64,000 bases of DNA from Desulfomicrobium apsheronum (GCF_900114115.1 NZ_FORX01000010.1:1-64000), one strand, 5' to 3'; positions 27,311 to 34,286 are shown, counted from the first letter of the stretch. A program made the numbers and translations. The notes: generated by a model not told the origin, from the sequence alone.

Positions 27311-27929
27311 AATCCCGAAAGAAGCGCGTTTCATGGGTGCTGTCACGGCTCAGAACATGCACGAAATGCAGAACATTCTGGCCATCATCCGTGAATCGGC
27401 GGGCCTCATGGGCGACATCCTCAAAGTCAACTCCAGGGTCGATTTCAAGCACAAGCCCAACATGGAGCGCACCCTTGAGAACATCACCTTCCAGGTGGAC
27501 CGGGGCAAGGGGTTGCTGGACGCCACCAGTCGGCTGGCCCATACACCCGATGCGGATCTGCTCGAGTCCTGCGACCTGACCGCCTACTCCAAGACTCTGG
27601 CCCAGCTGGCGGATCGTTACGTGCGGTTGAAAGGCGCAGCCCTGACCCTCACGGCCCCCCCCAACGCCTTGCCCGTCTCCATGGGCGCCCTGCAGGTGCT
27701 CATGAGCGGTTACAGGGCGCTGCAATGGGCGGTAGGTACGGGCACCAAAGAAGGAGTGCTGCGTGTCGACCTTGCAGGCGGAACAGATTTTCATGTCCTG
27801 ACCATTTGTCCCCCGGACGGGGTGAGTCCTGATCCGGACGGAGTCACCGCCTTGGGGGCGATGCTTGCGCCGGGTCGCGTGGAGTGGGACGGCAGTCGGC
27901 TGCGGCTCTTTTTTCCCGTTCAGTCTTGA
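27303..27929 (+). CDS. H-box phosphotransferase-like protein without ATPase domain
   Basis: A 208-residue cytosolic protein. Residues 10-45 look like a kinase dimerisation helix: AQNMHEMQNILAIIRESAGL aligns by eye with the AHEINNPLAII pattern of the upstream kinase, with His20 in the acceptor position. No N, G1 or G2 box follows, although the C-terminal 90 residues could be a degenerate Bergerat fold, as in ChpT-type phosphotransferases. I infer that it relays phosphate between the free receivers on each side of it. A ribosome site (GGAAGG) precedes ATG 27303. It could also be a decaying kinase; the conserved operon position argues against that. Confidence 0.6.
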   Translation: MSEIPKEARFMGAVTAQNMHEMQNILAIIRESAGLMGDILKVNSRVDFKHKPNMERTLENITFQVDRGKGLLDATSRLAHTPDADLLESCDLTAYSKTLAQLADRYVRLKGAALTLTAPPNALPVSMGALQVLMSGYRALQWAVGTGTKEGVLRVDLAGGTDFHVLTICPPDGVSPDPDGVTALGAMLAPGRVEWDGSRLRLFFPVQS

Positions 27930-27952
27930 GTTCACAATCGCGGTAGGAGCAC

Positions 27953-28336
27953 ATGGACGAACCCAGCATTTTGCTCATCGATGACGAAGAAGCTTTCGTG
28001 ACCACGCTGCAAGAGCGGCTTGAAATGCGTGGATTCCCGGCCAGAGTGGCCCTTGACGGTCAAAGCGGACTGGACTTGATCGCCGAGGAACCACCCGACG
28101 TGATCGTGCTCGACCTGCGCATGCCGGGAATAAGCGGCGTGGAGGTGTTGCGCCGCATTCGCAAGCAGTGGCCCGGCCTCCCCGTGATCATGCTCAGTGG
28201 GCATGGCTCGGACATGGACTTTGAGACCTGCGTTCATCTCGGGGCGGCGATGTACCACAAAAAACCATTGGATATCAATACTTTAATAGAAAGTGTCAGA
28301 GCCGTAACCCAAGGCAACCAACATCCCCAGCGGTAA
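27953..28336 (+). CDS. Single-domain response regulator
   Basis: A 127-residue receiver with LLIDDE, acceptor Asp54 (VLDLRMPGI), switch Ser in MLSGHG and Lys in HKKPLD. It has no output domain. GGAG lies upstream of ATG 27953. It differs enough from the receiver at 26918 that the two are not a recent duplication. Confidence 0.92.
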   Translation: MDEPSILLIDDEEAFVTTLQERLEMRGFPARVALDGQSGLDLIAEEPPDVIVLDLRMPGISGVEVLRRIRKQWPGLPVIMLSGHGSDMDFETCVHLGAAMYHKKPLDINTLIESVRAVTQGNQHPQR

Positions 28337-28342
28337 ATCGAT

Positions 28343-29491
28343 ATGGTACGAGTCCTGGTCGTTGATGACGAACGCGATTTCACGAACCTGCTCTCCGAGC
28401 GGCTGCGCACGCGCGGCATGGAGGTCCGGACAGCGTATGACGGGCAGGGAGCCTTGGCGGTCGCGAAGGTCTTTGCACCGGAGGTCGTGGTCCTCGACAT
28501 CACCATGCCGGGCATGAGCGGACTTGAAACCATGGACGCCCTGCGGGCCGAAAAACCCGCCCCGGAAGTGATCCTGCTCACGGCCGACACCACCCTGGGC
28601 ACGGCTGTGGCCGGCATGAAAGGCGGCGCCAGGGATTACCTGACCAAGCCGACGGACATAAACGTCCTCGTTGCGGCCATCGGAGAAGCCGAAGGACGGC
28701 GGATGGAAAACATGTCCAGGCAGCGCATGGCCGAAACGGCCAAGCTTGCCGCCATGGGGGAACTGGCCACGGGCGTGGCCCACGAGATCAACAACCCGTT
28801 GCAGGTCATGCTCAATGAAGCGGGCTGGATCGAGGAAATCCTGGATGAAGCGGTTTTTGAGAACAACAGCCGCGAGCAGATTCTCGAATCCATAGACCTG
28901 ATCAGACGCCAGGGCCTGCGCTGCAAGGCCATCACCTCCAAGCTGCTGACCTTAAGGTGCGCCTTGGACGCAAAAGGAGCGACCGCGAGCCCCCCCGGAC
29001 TGGCGCAGGATGTTCTCGATGCACGCAGGAACCGGATCGAGCAAATGGACGTCAGGGTCGAACAGCTCTGGCCGGAATCGCTGCAAGAAATCCGGCTGCC
29101 GGATTCGGAGTGGAACCAGGTATTGGGCAACCTCGTCGACAATGCCTTGGACGCACTCGAATCCACACCCGCCAAAGAGCGATTGCTGCGTTTGCAGGGC
29201 AGCATCGAAGACGCCCGGCTGCGGATTTCGGTCCAGGATACGGGCTGCGGCATGGAAGAGCATCTGCTGACACGAATTTTCGAACCCTTTTTTTCCACCA
29301 AGGAGGTGGGCAAGGGGATTGGACTGGGGCTGGCTATTTGTCACGGCATCATCGAGGCCATGGGAGGGAGCATATCCGTGCGCAGCACACCTGGGCATGG
29401 CTCTACCTTCACCATGACGGTGCCCATGGCCGTGCATGCACACAACGAACATAACGGGCCGGAAGAACCGGCATCTGCCAAGGAGGAATGA
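28343..29491 (+). CDS. Receiver-histidine kinase hybrid (receiver at the N-terminus)
   Basis: A 382-residue cytosolic protein. Residues 1-120 are an intact receiver (VVDDE, Asp52 in VLDITMPGM, Lys in LTKPTD). A kinase module follows with His147 in GVAHEINNPLQVM, an N box (LGNLVDNALDAL) and the ATP lid (DTGCGME and GKGIGLGLAICHGII). Having the receiver before the kinase means that phosphorylation from another kinase may control its own activity, as a middle step of a relay. Its stop overlaps an alternative start of the next receiver. Confidence 0.92.
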   Translation: MVRVLVVDDERDFTNLLSERLRTRGMEVRTAYDGQGALAVAKVFAPEVVVLDITMPGMSGLETMDALRAEKPAPEVILLTADTTLGTAVAGMKGGARDYLTKPTDINVLVAAIGEAEGRRMENMSRQRMAETAKLAAMGELATGVAHEINNPLQVMLNEAGWIEEILDEAVFENNSREQILESIDLIRRQGLRCKAITSKLLTLRCALDAKGATASPPGLAQDVLDARRNRIEQMDVRVEQLWPESLQEIRLPDSEWNQVLGNLVDNALDALESTPAKERLLRLQGSIEDARLRISVQDTGCGMEEHLLTRIFEPFFSTKEVGKGIGLGLAICHGIIEAMGGSISVRSTPGHGSTFTMTVPMAVHAHNEHNGPEEPASAKEE

Positions 29492-29493
29492 AC

Positions 29494-29913
29494 ATGAACA
29501 AGATGAAGCTTCTGATCGTGGACGACGAGAAGGATCTCTGCCGCATTCTCGCCGATCGCCTGAATATCCTGTATGGCGTGTCTCCGGATGTGGCCCACAC
29601 AGGTGACGACGCCCTGGAGATGGTCAAGAAGAAGAGCTACGATGTCGTGGTTCTCGACATCGAGATGCCCGGCATTGACGGCATCGAAACGCTCAAACAG
29701 ATAAAGGCCATCAACTCCAAGATCCAGGTCGTCCTCTTCACCGGTCACGGCAGCGAAGAGACCCGCCGCCTGGCCGAAGTCATGGGCGCCTTCAGCTATG
29801 TCGACAAGATCGACGGCCTGCCCAAGCTCGCCCCCATGATCGAGGGCGCCTTCCGTCTGCGCAAGGTGCTCGAAGACACCTACGCCGACGCGGCCATGAA
29901 CGAATACAACTAG
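29494..29913 (+). CDS. Single-domain response regulator, last gene of the relay operon
   Basis: A 139-residue receiver with LIVDDE, acceptor Asp55 (VLDIEMPGI), switch Thr in LFTGHG and Lys in VDKIDG, followed by a 25-residue helical tail. AGGAGG (29481-29486) lies 7 nt before ATG 29494, the start I chose; the ATG at 29488 is too close. A bidirectional terminator follows. Confidence 0.9.
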   Translation: MNKMKLLIVDDEKDLCRILADRLNILYGVSPDVAHTGDDALEMVKKKSYDVVVLDIEMPGIDGIETLKQIKAINSKIQVVLFTGHGSEETRRLAEVMGAFSYVDKIDGLPKLAPMIEGAFRLRKVLEDTYADAAMNEYN

Positions 29914-29921
29914 ACACGAAA

Positions 29922-29960
29922 AAGGGGGAGCGCGATTGCTCGCACTCCCCCCTTCAAATT
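29922..29960. terminator. Bidirectional terminator between convergent operons
   Basis: AAGGGGGAG (29922-29930) pairs with CTCCCCCCTT (29945-29954) with one extra base, and an inner GCG/CGC extension. A T-rich stretch follows on the plus strand and five A precede on it, giving U tails on both RNAs. Confidence 0.8.
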
Positions 29961-29976
29961 TTCATCCGGCCTTTTT

Positions 29977-30336
29977 TCAGCCCATTCCGTAAAGCACGCA
30001 AAGCAGATTCATGGCCTTGGCCCCGTCATCCCACTTGGGGTTCCCGGGCACGGCGCAAAGCACTCCGAGTCCTTCGCTGTCCTCGTGAAAATCTTCCTCG
30101 CCCATGTCTGTTATGACCACGGTGTTGAGCATGGCGTTGACGCGCAGCAAATCCATCACAAAGGCCTTGTAGTCCATCCCGGGCGTCAGGGCATCGACCA
30201 CGACAAGCTGCCAGGGCGGGGTCTTTGCACGGCTCAGTACATCTTCCGCGCTTTTCGCCCACTCGACATCGCCCCCCAGTCCCTGCGCAAAATCGTGCAG
30301 AGCTTCGTTCCGATCGGTGACAATGACCACCTGCAT
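29977..30336 (-). CDS. Degenerate receiver-like protein
   Basis: A 119-residue protein; ATG 30334-30336 follows AAGGAG. The fold looks like a response-regulator receiver: QVVIVTDRN at the start, VVVDALTPGM in the place of the phospho-acceptor Asp, and VVITDMG in the place of the switch Thr. The acidic pair is reduced to one Asp, and no Lys follows the last strand (VLCAVPGNP). It may be phosphorylated poorly or serve as a fixed binding partner. It is the last gene of the ORP-type operon, behind a terminator-like hairpin, and points toward the phosphorelay operon on the other strand. Confidence 0.7.
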   Translation of the reverse strand: MQVVIVTDRNEALHDFAQGLGGDVEWAKSAEDVLSRAKTPPWQLVVVDALTPGMDYKAFVMDLLRVNAMLNTVVITDMGEEDFHEDSEGLGVLCAVPGNPKWDDGAKAMNLLCVLYGMG

Positions 30337-30361
30337 GACGTTCTCCTTCAAAGTTGCTTGA

Positions 30362-30402
30362 GAAAAAGGCCAGACGATCTCCATCGGCGAAATCGTCCGG
30401 CC
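30362..30402 (-). terminator. Internal terminator or attenuator
   Basis: On the minus strand GGCCGGACGAT (30392-30402) pairs with ATCGTCTGGCC (30368-30378) with one G-U pair, followed by five T. It lies between the NifX gene and the degenerate receiver gene and should lower expression of the latter. Confidence 0.75.
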
Positions 30403-30412
30403 AGGAGGATGG

Positions 30413-30790
30413 CTATTGACCGCCGCCGCAGGTGTATTCCTGGGTAAAGGGCACCAACGCGCCCTTCAGGAGCGCGTCCACGGCCGTTCCGACACTCGGT
30501 GCGCCGGCGCCGTAAAAAACCTGGATGCCGACCTGGTTGAAACCCATCAGCGGACGCATGCCCATGCCGCCGGCAATGAGCAGGTTCACTCCGTTGCTGG
30601 CCAGATGATTGACGGGGGCCATGCAGCCGCCCTGGGCATGGGGGACGTTGGGAAGGGTGCTGACCTGAGCCACGGAACCGCCCTCGACGTCGATGATGGT
30701 GTACAGGTCGCAATGCCCGAAATGAGCGCCGACTTCTGCTTCAAGTCCGCCCGGGAGCGCCGAAGGGACTGCAATTCTTACTTTTTCCAT
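30413..30790 (-). CDS. NifX/ORP-fold protein (dinitrogenase iron-molybdenum cofactor family)
   Basis: A 125-residue protein of the family that includes NifX, NafY and the orange protein ORP. IAVPSALPGGLEAEVGAHFG opens the fold. The central AQGGCMAPVNHLASNGVNLL and the next GGMGMRPLMGFNQVGIQVF are typical of MTH1175-like members. It ends with a Cys-Gly-Gly-Gly tail (TCGGG). Conserved Cys and His residues could hold a metal-sulfur cluster. It follows two ferredoxin-MinD ATPases in the same operon, the arrangement known around ORP in Desulfovibrio. Confidence 0.88.
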   Translation of the reverse strand: MEKVRIAVPSALPGGLEAEVGAHFGHCDLYTIIDVEGGSVAQVSTLPNVPHAQGGCMAPVNHLASNGVNLLIAGGMGMRPLMGFNQVGIQVFYGAGAPSVGTAVDALLKGALVPFTQEYTCGGGQ

Positions 30791-30817
30791 GAACGTGATT
30801 CTCCTTGTTCGATAAAC

Positions 30818-31690
30818 TTATGAATGCAAAAGATCCGTGATCGTCCGCCACGCCTGCCGAACCTGCGTGGCAATGGCGCTGTCTTCGCCCTCGGTAATGG
30901 CCTGCCTTCGGACCATGGCCTCGGTGACCGCCGTGTCATGAGGCAGCAGCGCAGCCAGGGTGTAGCCCTTTTCCTTGCACAGCGCACCAATTCGACTTGT
31001 TTGCTCTGGATTGAGGTCATGCTTGTTGACCACGACCGCGACCCTGGTGCGAAAATGATCACACAGGCTGGCCACCCGCTCCAGATCGTGCACTCCTGAC
31101 GGGGTGGGTTCGGTCACGACCACGGCCAGATCCGTCTGCGAAAGGGAAGCGATGACCGGACAACCAATGCCCGGCGCGCCGTCGCACAGGATGAGCTCAA
31201 GGCCACGCTCTTCGGCGAGCACGCGGGCCTCCTTCTTCAGGCGCGAAACCAGAAGCCCCGAATTCTCCTGCCCTGGGAAAAGCTGCGCATGCACCATCGG
31301 ACCGAAACGGGTCTCGCTCATGTAATGCTGCCCGCAGTGACGGGGGGGGAAATCTATGGCCTGCTCCGGGCAGAAAGCCACGCAGACCTTGCAGCCCTCG
31401 CAGCGCAGCGGGGCGATGCGGTACACGTCGCCGTCCTGATCGATGGCATCGTACCGGCACATGGATGCGCACAGGCCGCAGCCCGAGCACTTTTCCGGAT
31501 CGATGATGGCCTCGTGTCCGGAAATGAAGGCCTCGTCGCGAACGACGGAGGGATCCAGCAGAAGATGCAGATCCGGCGCGTCCACGTCCAGGTCGCAGAT
31601 CACCTTGCTCTCGGCCAAATGAGCGAACGCCGCTGTCAGCGAGGTCTTGCCGGTGCCGCCCTTGCCGCTGATCACAACTACCTCACGCAT
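30818..31690 (-). CDS. MinD/ParA-type ATPase with inserted 2[4Fe-4S] ferredoxin domain
   Basis: A 290-residue cytosolic P-loop ATPase. The deviant Walker A is GKGGTGKTS near residue 10. At about 62-117 a bacterial ferredoxin is inserted (CSGCGLCASMC and CEGCKVCVAFC). Switch II is CDGAPGIGCPVIASL near 163. I chose ATG 31688-31690, which overlaps the upstream paralogue by 8 nt. The pair corresponds to the two MinD-like proteins of the ORP complex in Desulfovibrio vulgaris, which bind the orange protein. A role in cluster assembly or in positioning the complex is inferred from that relation. Confidence 0.9.
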   Translation of the reverse strand: MREVVVISGKGGTGKTSLTAAFAHLAESKVICDLDVDAPDLHLLLDPSVVRDEAFISGHEAIIDPEKCSGCGLCASMCRYDAIDQDGDVYRIAPLRCEGCKVCVAFCPEQAIDFPPRHCGQHYMSETRFGPMVHAQLFPGQENSGLLVSRLKKEARVLAEERGLELILCDGAPGIGCPVIASLSQTDLAVVVTEPTPSGVHDLERVASLCDHFRTRVAVVVNKHDLNPEQTSRIGALCKEKGYTLAALLPHDTAVTEAMVRRQAITEGEDSAIATQVRQAWRTITDLLHS

Positions 31691-32552
31691 GTCGGGCCTC
31701 CTTGGCCATACGCCGCAAGTCCTGGCCCAGCTTGGTAAACAGTTCGCCCAGGACCTCATCCATTTCGGCCAGGATCATCCCCTTGGAGTAATGCTCCGCG
31801 ATGTCGCGGCGGTAGGGAATTTCGGCCAGGATCGGCAGGTTTTGGGCCGTGCAGAATTCGTAGACACGGTTGTCTCCCAGACCAGCCCGGTTAATGACTG
31901 CGGCGATGGGCTTGCCGTAGGGGGAAAACGCCTCGAAGGCCAATTTGAAATCGTGGAAGCCGAACGGCGTGGGCTCGGTGACCAGCACGATGACATCGCT
32001 GTCGGCCACGGCGCTCATGGCCGGGCAACTCACGCCGGGAGGGGCGTCGACGAGCACATCCAGGGACCGCTCCGCGCTCTCGGCCCTCATGCATGAGCGC
32101 ACGTGCCGCATGAGAGGGGGGCTCATGGCCTCGCCGACACGAAGCCGCCCGGTCAGGCACGGCAGCGTGCCCCGGGCAACACCGCGTTCCATGACACCAA
32201 GCTCGCGCGTTCCCGCACTTATGGCGCCTTCGGGACAGATGGCCATGCATCCGCCGCAACCGTGACACATCTCCGGAAAGGTCATGATGGCCTTGCCCAT
32301 GACCGCGATGGCCTTGAACTGGCACAGCTCGGCGCACTTGCGGCAATACGTGCACTTGCTCTCATCCACTTCGGGCACTTCGATGGTCACGACCTCGGTG
32401 TCCGTGACTTCGGGTTTCAAGAACAGGTGGAGATTTGGTTCTTCCACATCCAGATCAACGGCCACAAGGGGCCGAGACCAGGAAACGGCCAGAGAGGCCG
32501 TGACCGTGGTCTTGCCCGTCCCGCCCTTTCCGCTGGCAACCGAAACGATCAT
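31683..32552 (-). CDS. MinD/ParA-type ATPase with inserted 2[4Fe-4S] ferredoxin domain (paralogue)
   Basis: A 289-residue paralogue of the following gene. Walker A is GKGGTGKTT near residue 9. The ferredoxin insert has CTYCRKCAELC near 63 and CHGCGGCMAIC near 91. Switch II is VDAPPGVSCPAMSAV near 168. The two proteins share layout but differ in many surface residues, so they probably form a heterodimer, as proposed for the ORP-associated pair. It starts 9 nt after the DUF134-ORP gene. Confidence 0.9.
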   Translation of the reverse strand: MIVSVASGKGGTGKTTVTASLAVSWSRPLVAVDLDVEEPNLHLFLKPEVTDTEVVTIEVPEVDESKCTYCRKCAELCQFKAIAVMGKAIMTFPEMCHGCGGCMAICPEGAISAGTRELGVMERGVARGTLPCLTGRLRVGEAMSPPLMRHVRSCMRAESAERSLDVLVDAPPGVSCPAMSAVADSDVIVLVTEPTPFGFHDFKLAFEAFSPYGKPIAAVINRAGLGDNRVYEFCTAQNLPILAEIPYRRDIAEHYSKGMILAEMDEVLGELFTKLGQDLRRMAKEARHA

Positions 32553-32561
32553 GATGACACC

Positions 32562-32915
32562 CTATCTGTTTGGAGAGTCGGTGAATTCAACCTTGCCGGC
32601 CTTGAATGCTTCCACCGCGTCGGCCACGGTGCCGCCGCTCATGTTGTGGCCGATCTTGACGCCGCCGCCCTTCAGCGCCGCAAAAGCCTTGGGGCCGACG
32701 CTGCCGGTCAGAAGCACCGAGGCACCGGCGTTGATGATGTTTTCCGCAGCCTGGATTCCGGCCCCGTGAGACAGGGTCTGGGAACCGCCGTTGTCGATGT
32801 ACTTGGACTCCATGGTCTCAAGATCGACGACGACGAATCCCGCCGCACGGCCAAAACGCGGATCAACGCGATCCGTCATGTTCGGGCCTTCACTGGTAAT
32901 GGCTATCTTGGTCAT
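32562..32915 (-). CDS. orp: Putative internal translation product: free ORP-type protein
   Basis: This 117-residue product shares the frame of the DUF134 fusion but begins at the internal ATG 32913-32915. The start has its own strong ribosome binding site AAGGAG at 32922-32927. The sequence starts MTKIAITSEG and contains VDPRFGRAAGFVVVD, as free orange proteins do. I list it separately because standard gene finders will report only the long form. Confidence 0.6.
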   Translation of the reverse strand: MTKIAITSEGPNMTDRVDPRFGRAAGFVVVDLETMESKYIDNGGSQTLSHGAGIQAAENIINAGASVLLTGSVGPKAFAALKGGGVKIGHNMSGGTVADAVEAFKAGKVEFTDSPNR

Positions 32916-33254
32916 GCTAAGCTCCTTCTTGCGGGCCGCCACACGGTCCGGATTCAGTTGAAAACACGGCATCTGGGCATCATGGGCGATGTGCAGAGCC
33001 AACCCATCCACGAGCGCCTTGGCCACGACGCGACGGGCATCTCCAAGGATTCGGCCGAAAGTGTGCCGGGAGACATGCATGCGCTCGGCGCCTTCCTCCA
33101 TGCCCAGGCCCTCGTAGTCGGACAGGCGCAGGGCTTCAAAACCATCCATGGACAGATAGACTTCCGTCAGTTCGCGCAGGGGAATTCCCTGTGGCTTGAA
33201 AAACGACGCCTTGGGGCATCCTTCGATGCGGCGGCATTTCCTTGGTCGTGGCAT
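32562..33254 (-). CDS. DUF134 regulator in frame with an ORP-type NifX domain
   Basis: A 230-residue frame with two parts. Residues 1-110 are DUF134, a helix-turn-helix family (RKCRRIEGCPKASFFKPQG, then DGFEALRLSDYEGLGMEEGA, then HVSRHTFGRIL). Residues 114-230 are an ORP-like domain: KIAITSEGPNMTDRVDPRFG, GAGIQAAENIINAGASVLL and GPKAFAALK. Between them ATG 32913-32915 is preceded by AAGGAG (32922-32927) with 6-nt spacing. Translation from it gives 117 residues, the size known for free ORP. The locus may thus make both a fusion and a separate orange protein. ORP of Desulfovibrio gigas carries a Mo-Cu sulfide cluster; whether this one does is untested. Confidence 0.88.
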   Translation of the reverse strand: MPRPRKCRRIEGCPKASFFKPQGIPLRELTEVYLSMDGFEALRLSDYEGLGMEEGAERMHVSRHTFGRILGDARRVVAKALVDGLALHIAHDAQMPCFQLNPDRVAARKKELSMTKIAITSEGPNMTDRVDPRFGRAAGFVVVDLETMESKYIDNGGSQTLSHGAGIQAAENIINAGASVLLTGSVGPKAFAALKGGGVKIGHNMSGGTVADAVEAFKAGKVEFTDSPNR

Positions 33255-33268
33255 GGCACCTCCGTTTT

Positions 33269-33280
33269 GCTCAAATGAGC
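33269..33280. promoter_or_regulatory. Dyad upstream of the DUF134-ORP gene
   Basis: GCTCA and TGAGC separated by AA form a 12-bp inverted repeat in the short gap before the DUF134-ORP start. It could be an operator or part of a processing hairpin. Confidence 0.35.
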
Positions 33281-33282
33281 GT

Positions 33283-33516
33283 TTATTCCTCGGATTTCAC
33301 GGTGTCAATCCCCGGCGAAGCCGGAGCCTTTTCGTCGGTCAGGCAGGATCCGTCGCGACGTAACCGCCCCTGTCCGGCTCCACCCTGACCGCCTCCGGCG
33401 CCGCAACCCGGGCGCCTTCCGCGACATCCGCCGCCCTGCCCGCCCTGGCCTGCTCCGCCCTGACCGCGTCCGCCCTGTCCTCTTCCACCGCCACCCTGTC
33501 CTGTCCGTCCTGGCAT
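33283..33516 (-). CDS. Small Gly/Arg/Gln-rich protein (DUF5320-like)
   Basis: A 77-residue protein starting at ATG 33514-33516 after GGGAG. MPGRTGQGGGGRGQGG and two further Gly-Gln repeats dominate the first 50 residues; the C-terminal 25 residues are ordinary and acidic. Short proteins that begin MPGxxG and are packed with Gly accompany NifX/Mrp gene groups in many anaerobes and are called DUF5320. The gene overlaps the 3' part of the upstream DUF134 gene by 178 bp in another frame. Its function is unknown. Confidence 0.65.
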   Translation of the reverse strand: MPGRTGQGGGGRGQGGRGQGGAGQGGQGGGCRGRRPGCGAGGGQGGAGQGRLRRDGSCLTDEKAPASPGIDTVKSEE

Positions 33517-33896
33517 GATCGTTCTCCCTGCATTTGCCCCGCGCCTTTTGCGCAGATCTTGCCACGCTGACAACACGGAGTCGTTTCCTCAAAATCGGCG
33601 CCCGTCACGGTGTGCTCGCCGTCTATATCGATACGTATGACCCAGCCCCGCGAGAGAGCCCGCGCCGTCTGGGTCCGGGCCTCTCCCAGGATGCGACACA
33701 GCGTCGGCCTGGAGACCTGCATTCGCAAGGCTGCGTCCGCCTGACTCATACCCTCGCCGTCCACCAGCCGCATGGCCTCGAAACCATCGAGCCCGAGCAC
33801 CACGCCGTGCAGCCGCCCCATGGGTATACCCACGGGCTTGAAAACCGTCACTTCGGGCACATCGGCCACAAATCTGCATTTTCTCCTGCGTCCCAA
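33339..33896 (-). CDS. DUF134 family DNA-binding protein
   Basis: A 185-residue protein and the first gene of the ORP-type operon. Residues 1-105 are DUF134: RKCRFVADVPEVTVFKPVG, LDGFEAMRLVDGEGMSQADA and MQVSRPTLCRILGEAR, a sigma-factor-region-4-like helix-turn-helix. Residues 120-130 hold CCQRGKIC, a possible metal site. The last 55 residues lie in the alternate frame of the Gly-rich gene and have no clear conservation, so the ancestral stop may have been lost or a frameshift may have extended the frame. A dyad overlapping the -10 box of its own promoter suggests autoregulation. Confidence 0.82.
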   Translation of the reverse strand: MGRRRKCRFVADVPEVTVFKPVGIPMGRLHGVVLGLDGFEAMRLVDGEGMSQADAALRMQVSRPTLCRILGEARTQTARALSRGWVIRIDIDGEHTVTGADFEETTPCCQRGKICAKGAGQMQGERSCQDGQDRVAVEEDRADAVRAEQARAGRAADVAEGARVAAPEAVRVEPDRGGYVATDPA

Positions 33897-33912
33897 GCGT
33901 GTTCTCCTTATA

Positions 33913-33955
33913 TTGAAATTATGTTCAAAATAATCCCGTCATGCGAACCTGTCAA
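33913..33955 (-). promoter_or_regulatory. Sigma70 promoter with overlapping dyad for the ORP operon
   Basis: On the minus strand TTGACA (33950-33955) and TATTTT (33927-33932) are spaced by 17 nt. A dyad TTGAA (33913-33917)/TTCAA (33924-33928) overlaps the -10 box and start point, a position expected for a repressor site. Confidence 0.65.
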
Positions 33956-34228
33956 GGCCCCTCTTGATAACTCCATGGCAACTTTTGTTTATGACGCAAT
34001 TTAAGTTGCTACGCATCCTGTCGCGCATGGAGGCTCTTCATGCGGAGACAGCGTTTTTCTCGTCAATTTTTATTGCTCGCGCGCGAGCCCTGTTTCCCGG
34101 TTCGCGCTGTGCCGCCACCAAATCCACGCTGCGAATCCACGCACCTTAAAACACAACAATTCGATATTATGGTATTTTTTGAAAAAGAAACGACAAAGAG
34201 ACCTTCTTGAGCCTGGACAGATGCATTG

Positions 34229-34243
34229 TGGCACGAACTTTTC
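34229..34243 (+). promoter_or_regulatory. Weak sigma54-like element before the liv operon
   Basis: TGGCAC (34229-34234) is followed at the right distance by TTTC instead of TTGC. The -24 half is perfect, but the -12 GC is missing, so function is doubtful. The operon does contain an NtrC-type activator. Confidence 0.3.
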
Positions 34244-34286
34244 TTAGCAAACACCGACACCATCACCCCGCGAAAAAGGAGCAACC

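Larger units (their letters stand above)
33897..34286. other. Divergent region between the ORP operon and the liv operon
   Basis: About 390 nt with two outward promoters and no supported gene. Besides the promoter elements listed separately, it contains the inverted repeat GCAACTT/AAGTTGC (arms near 33980 and 34008). Confidence 0.5.
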
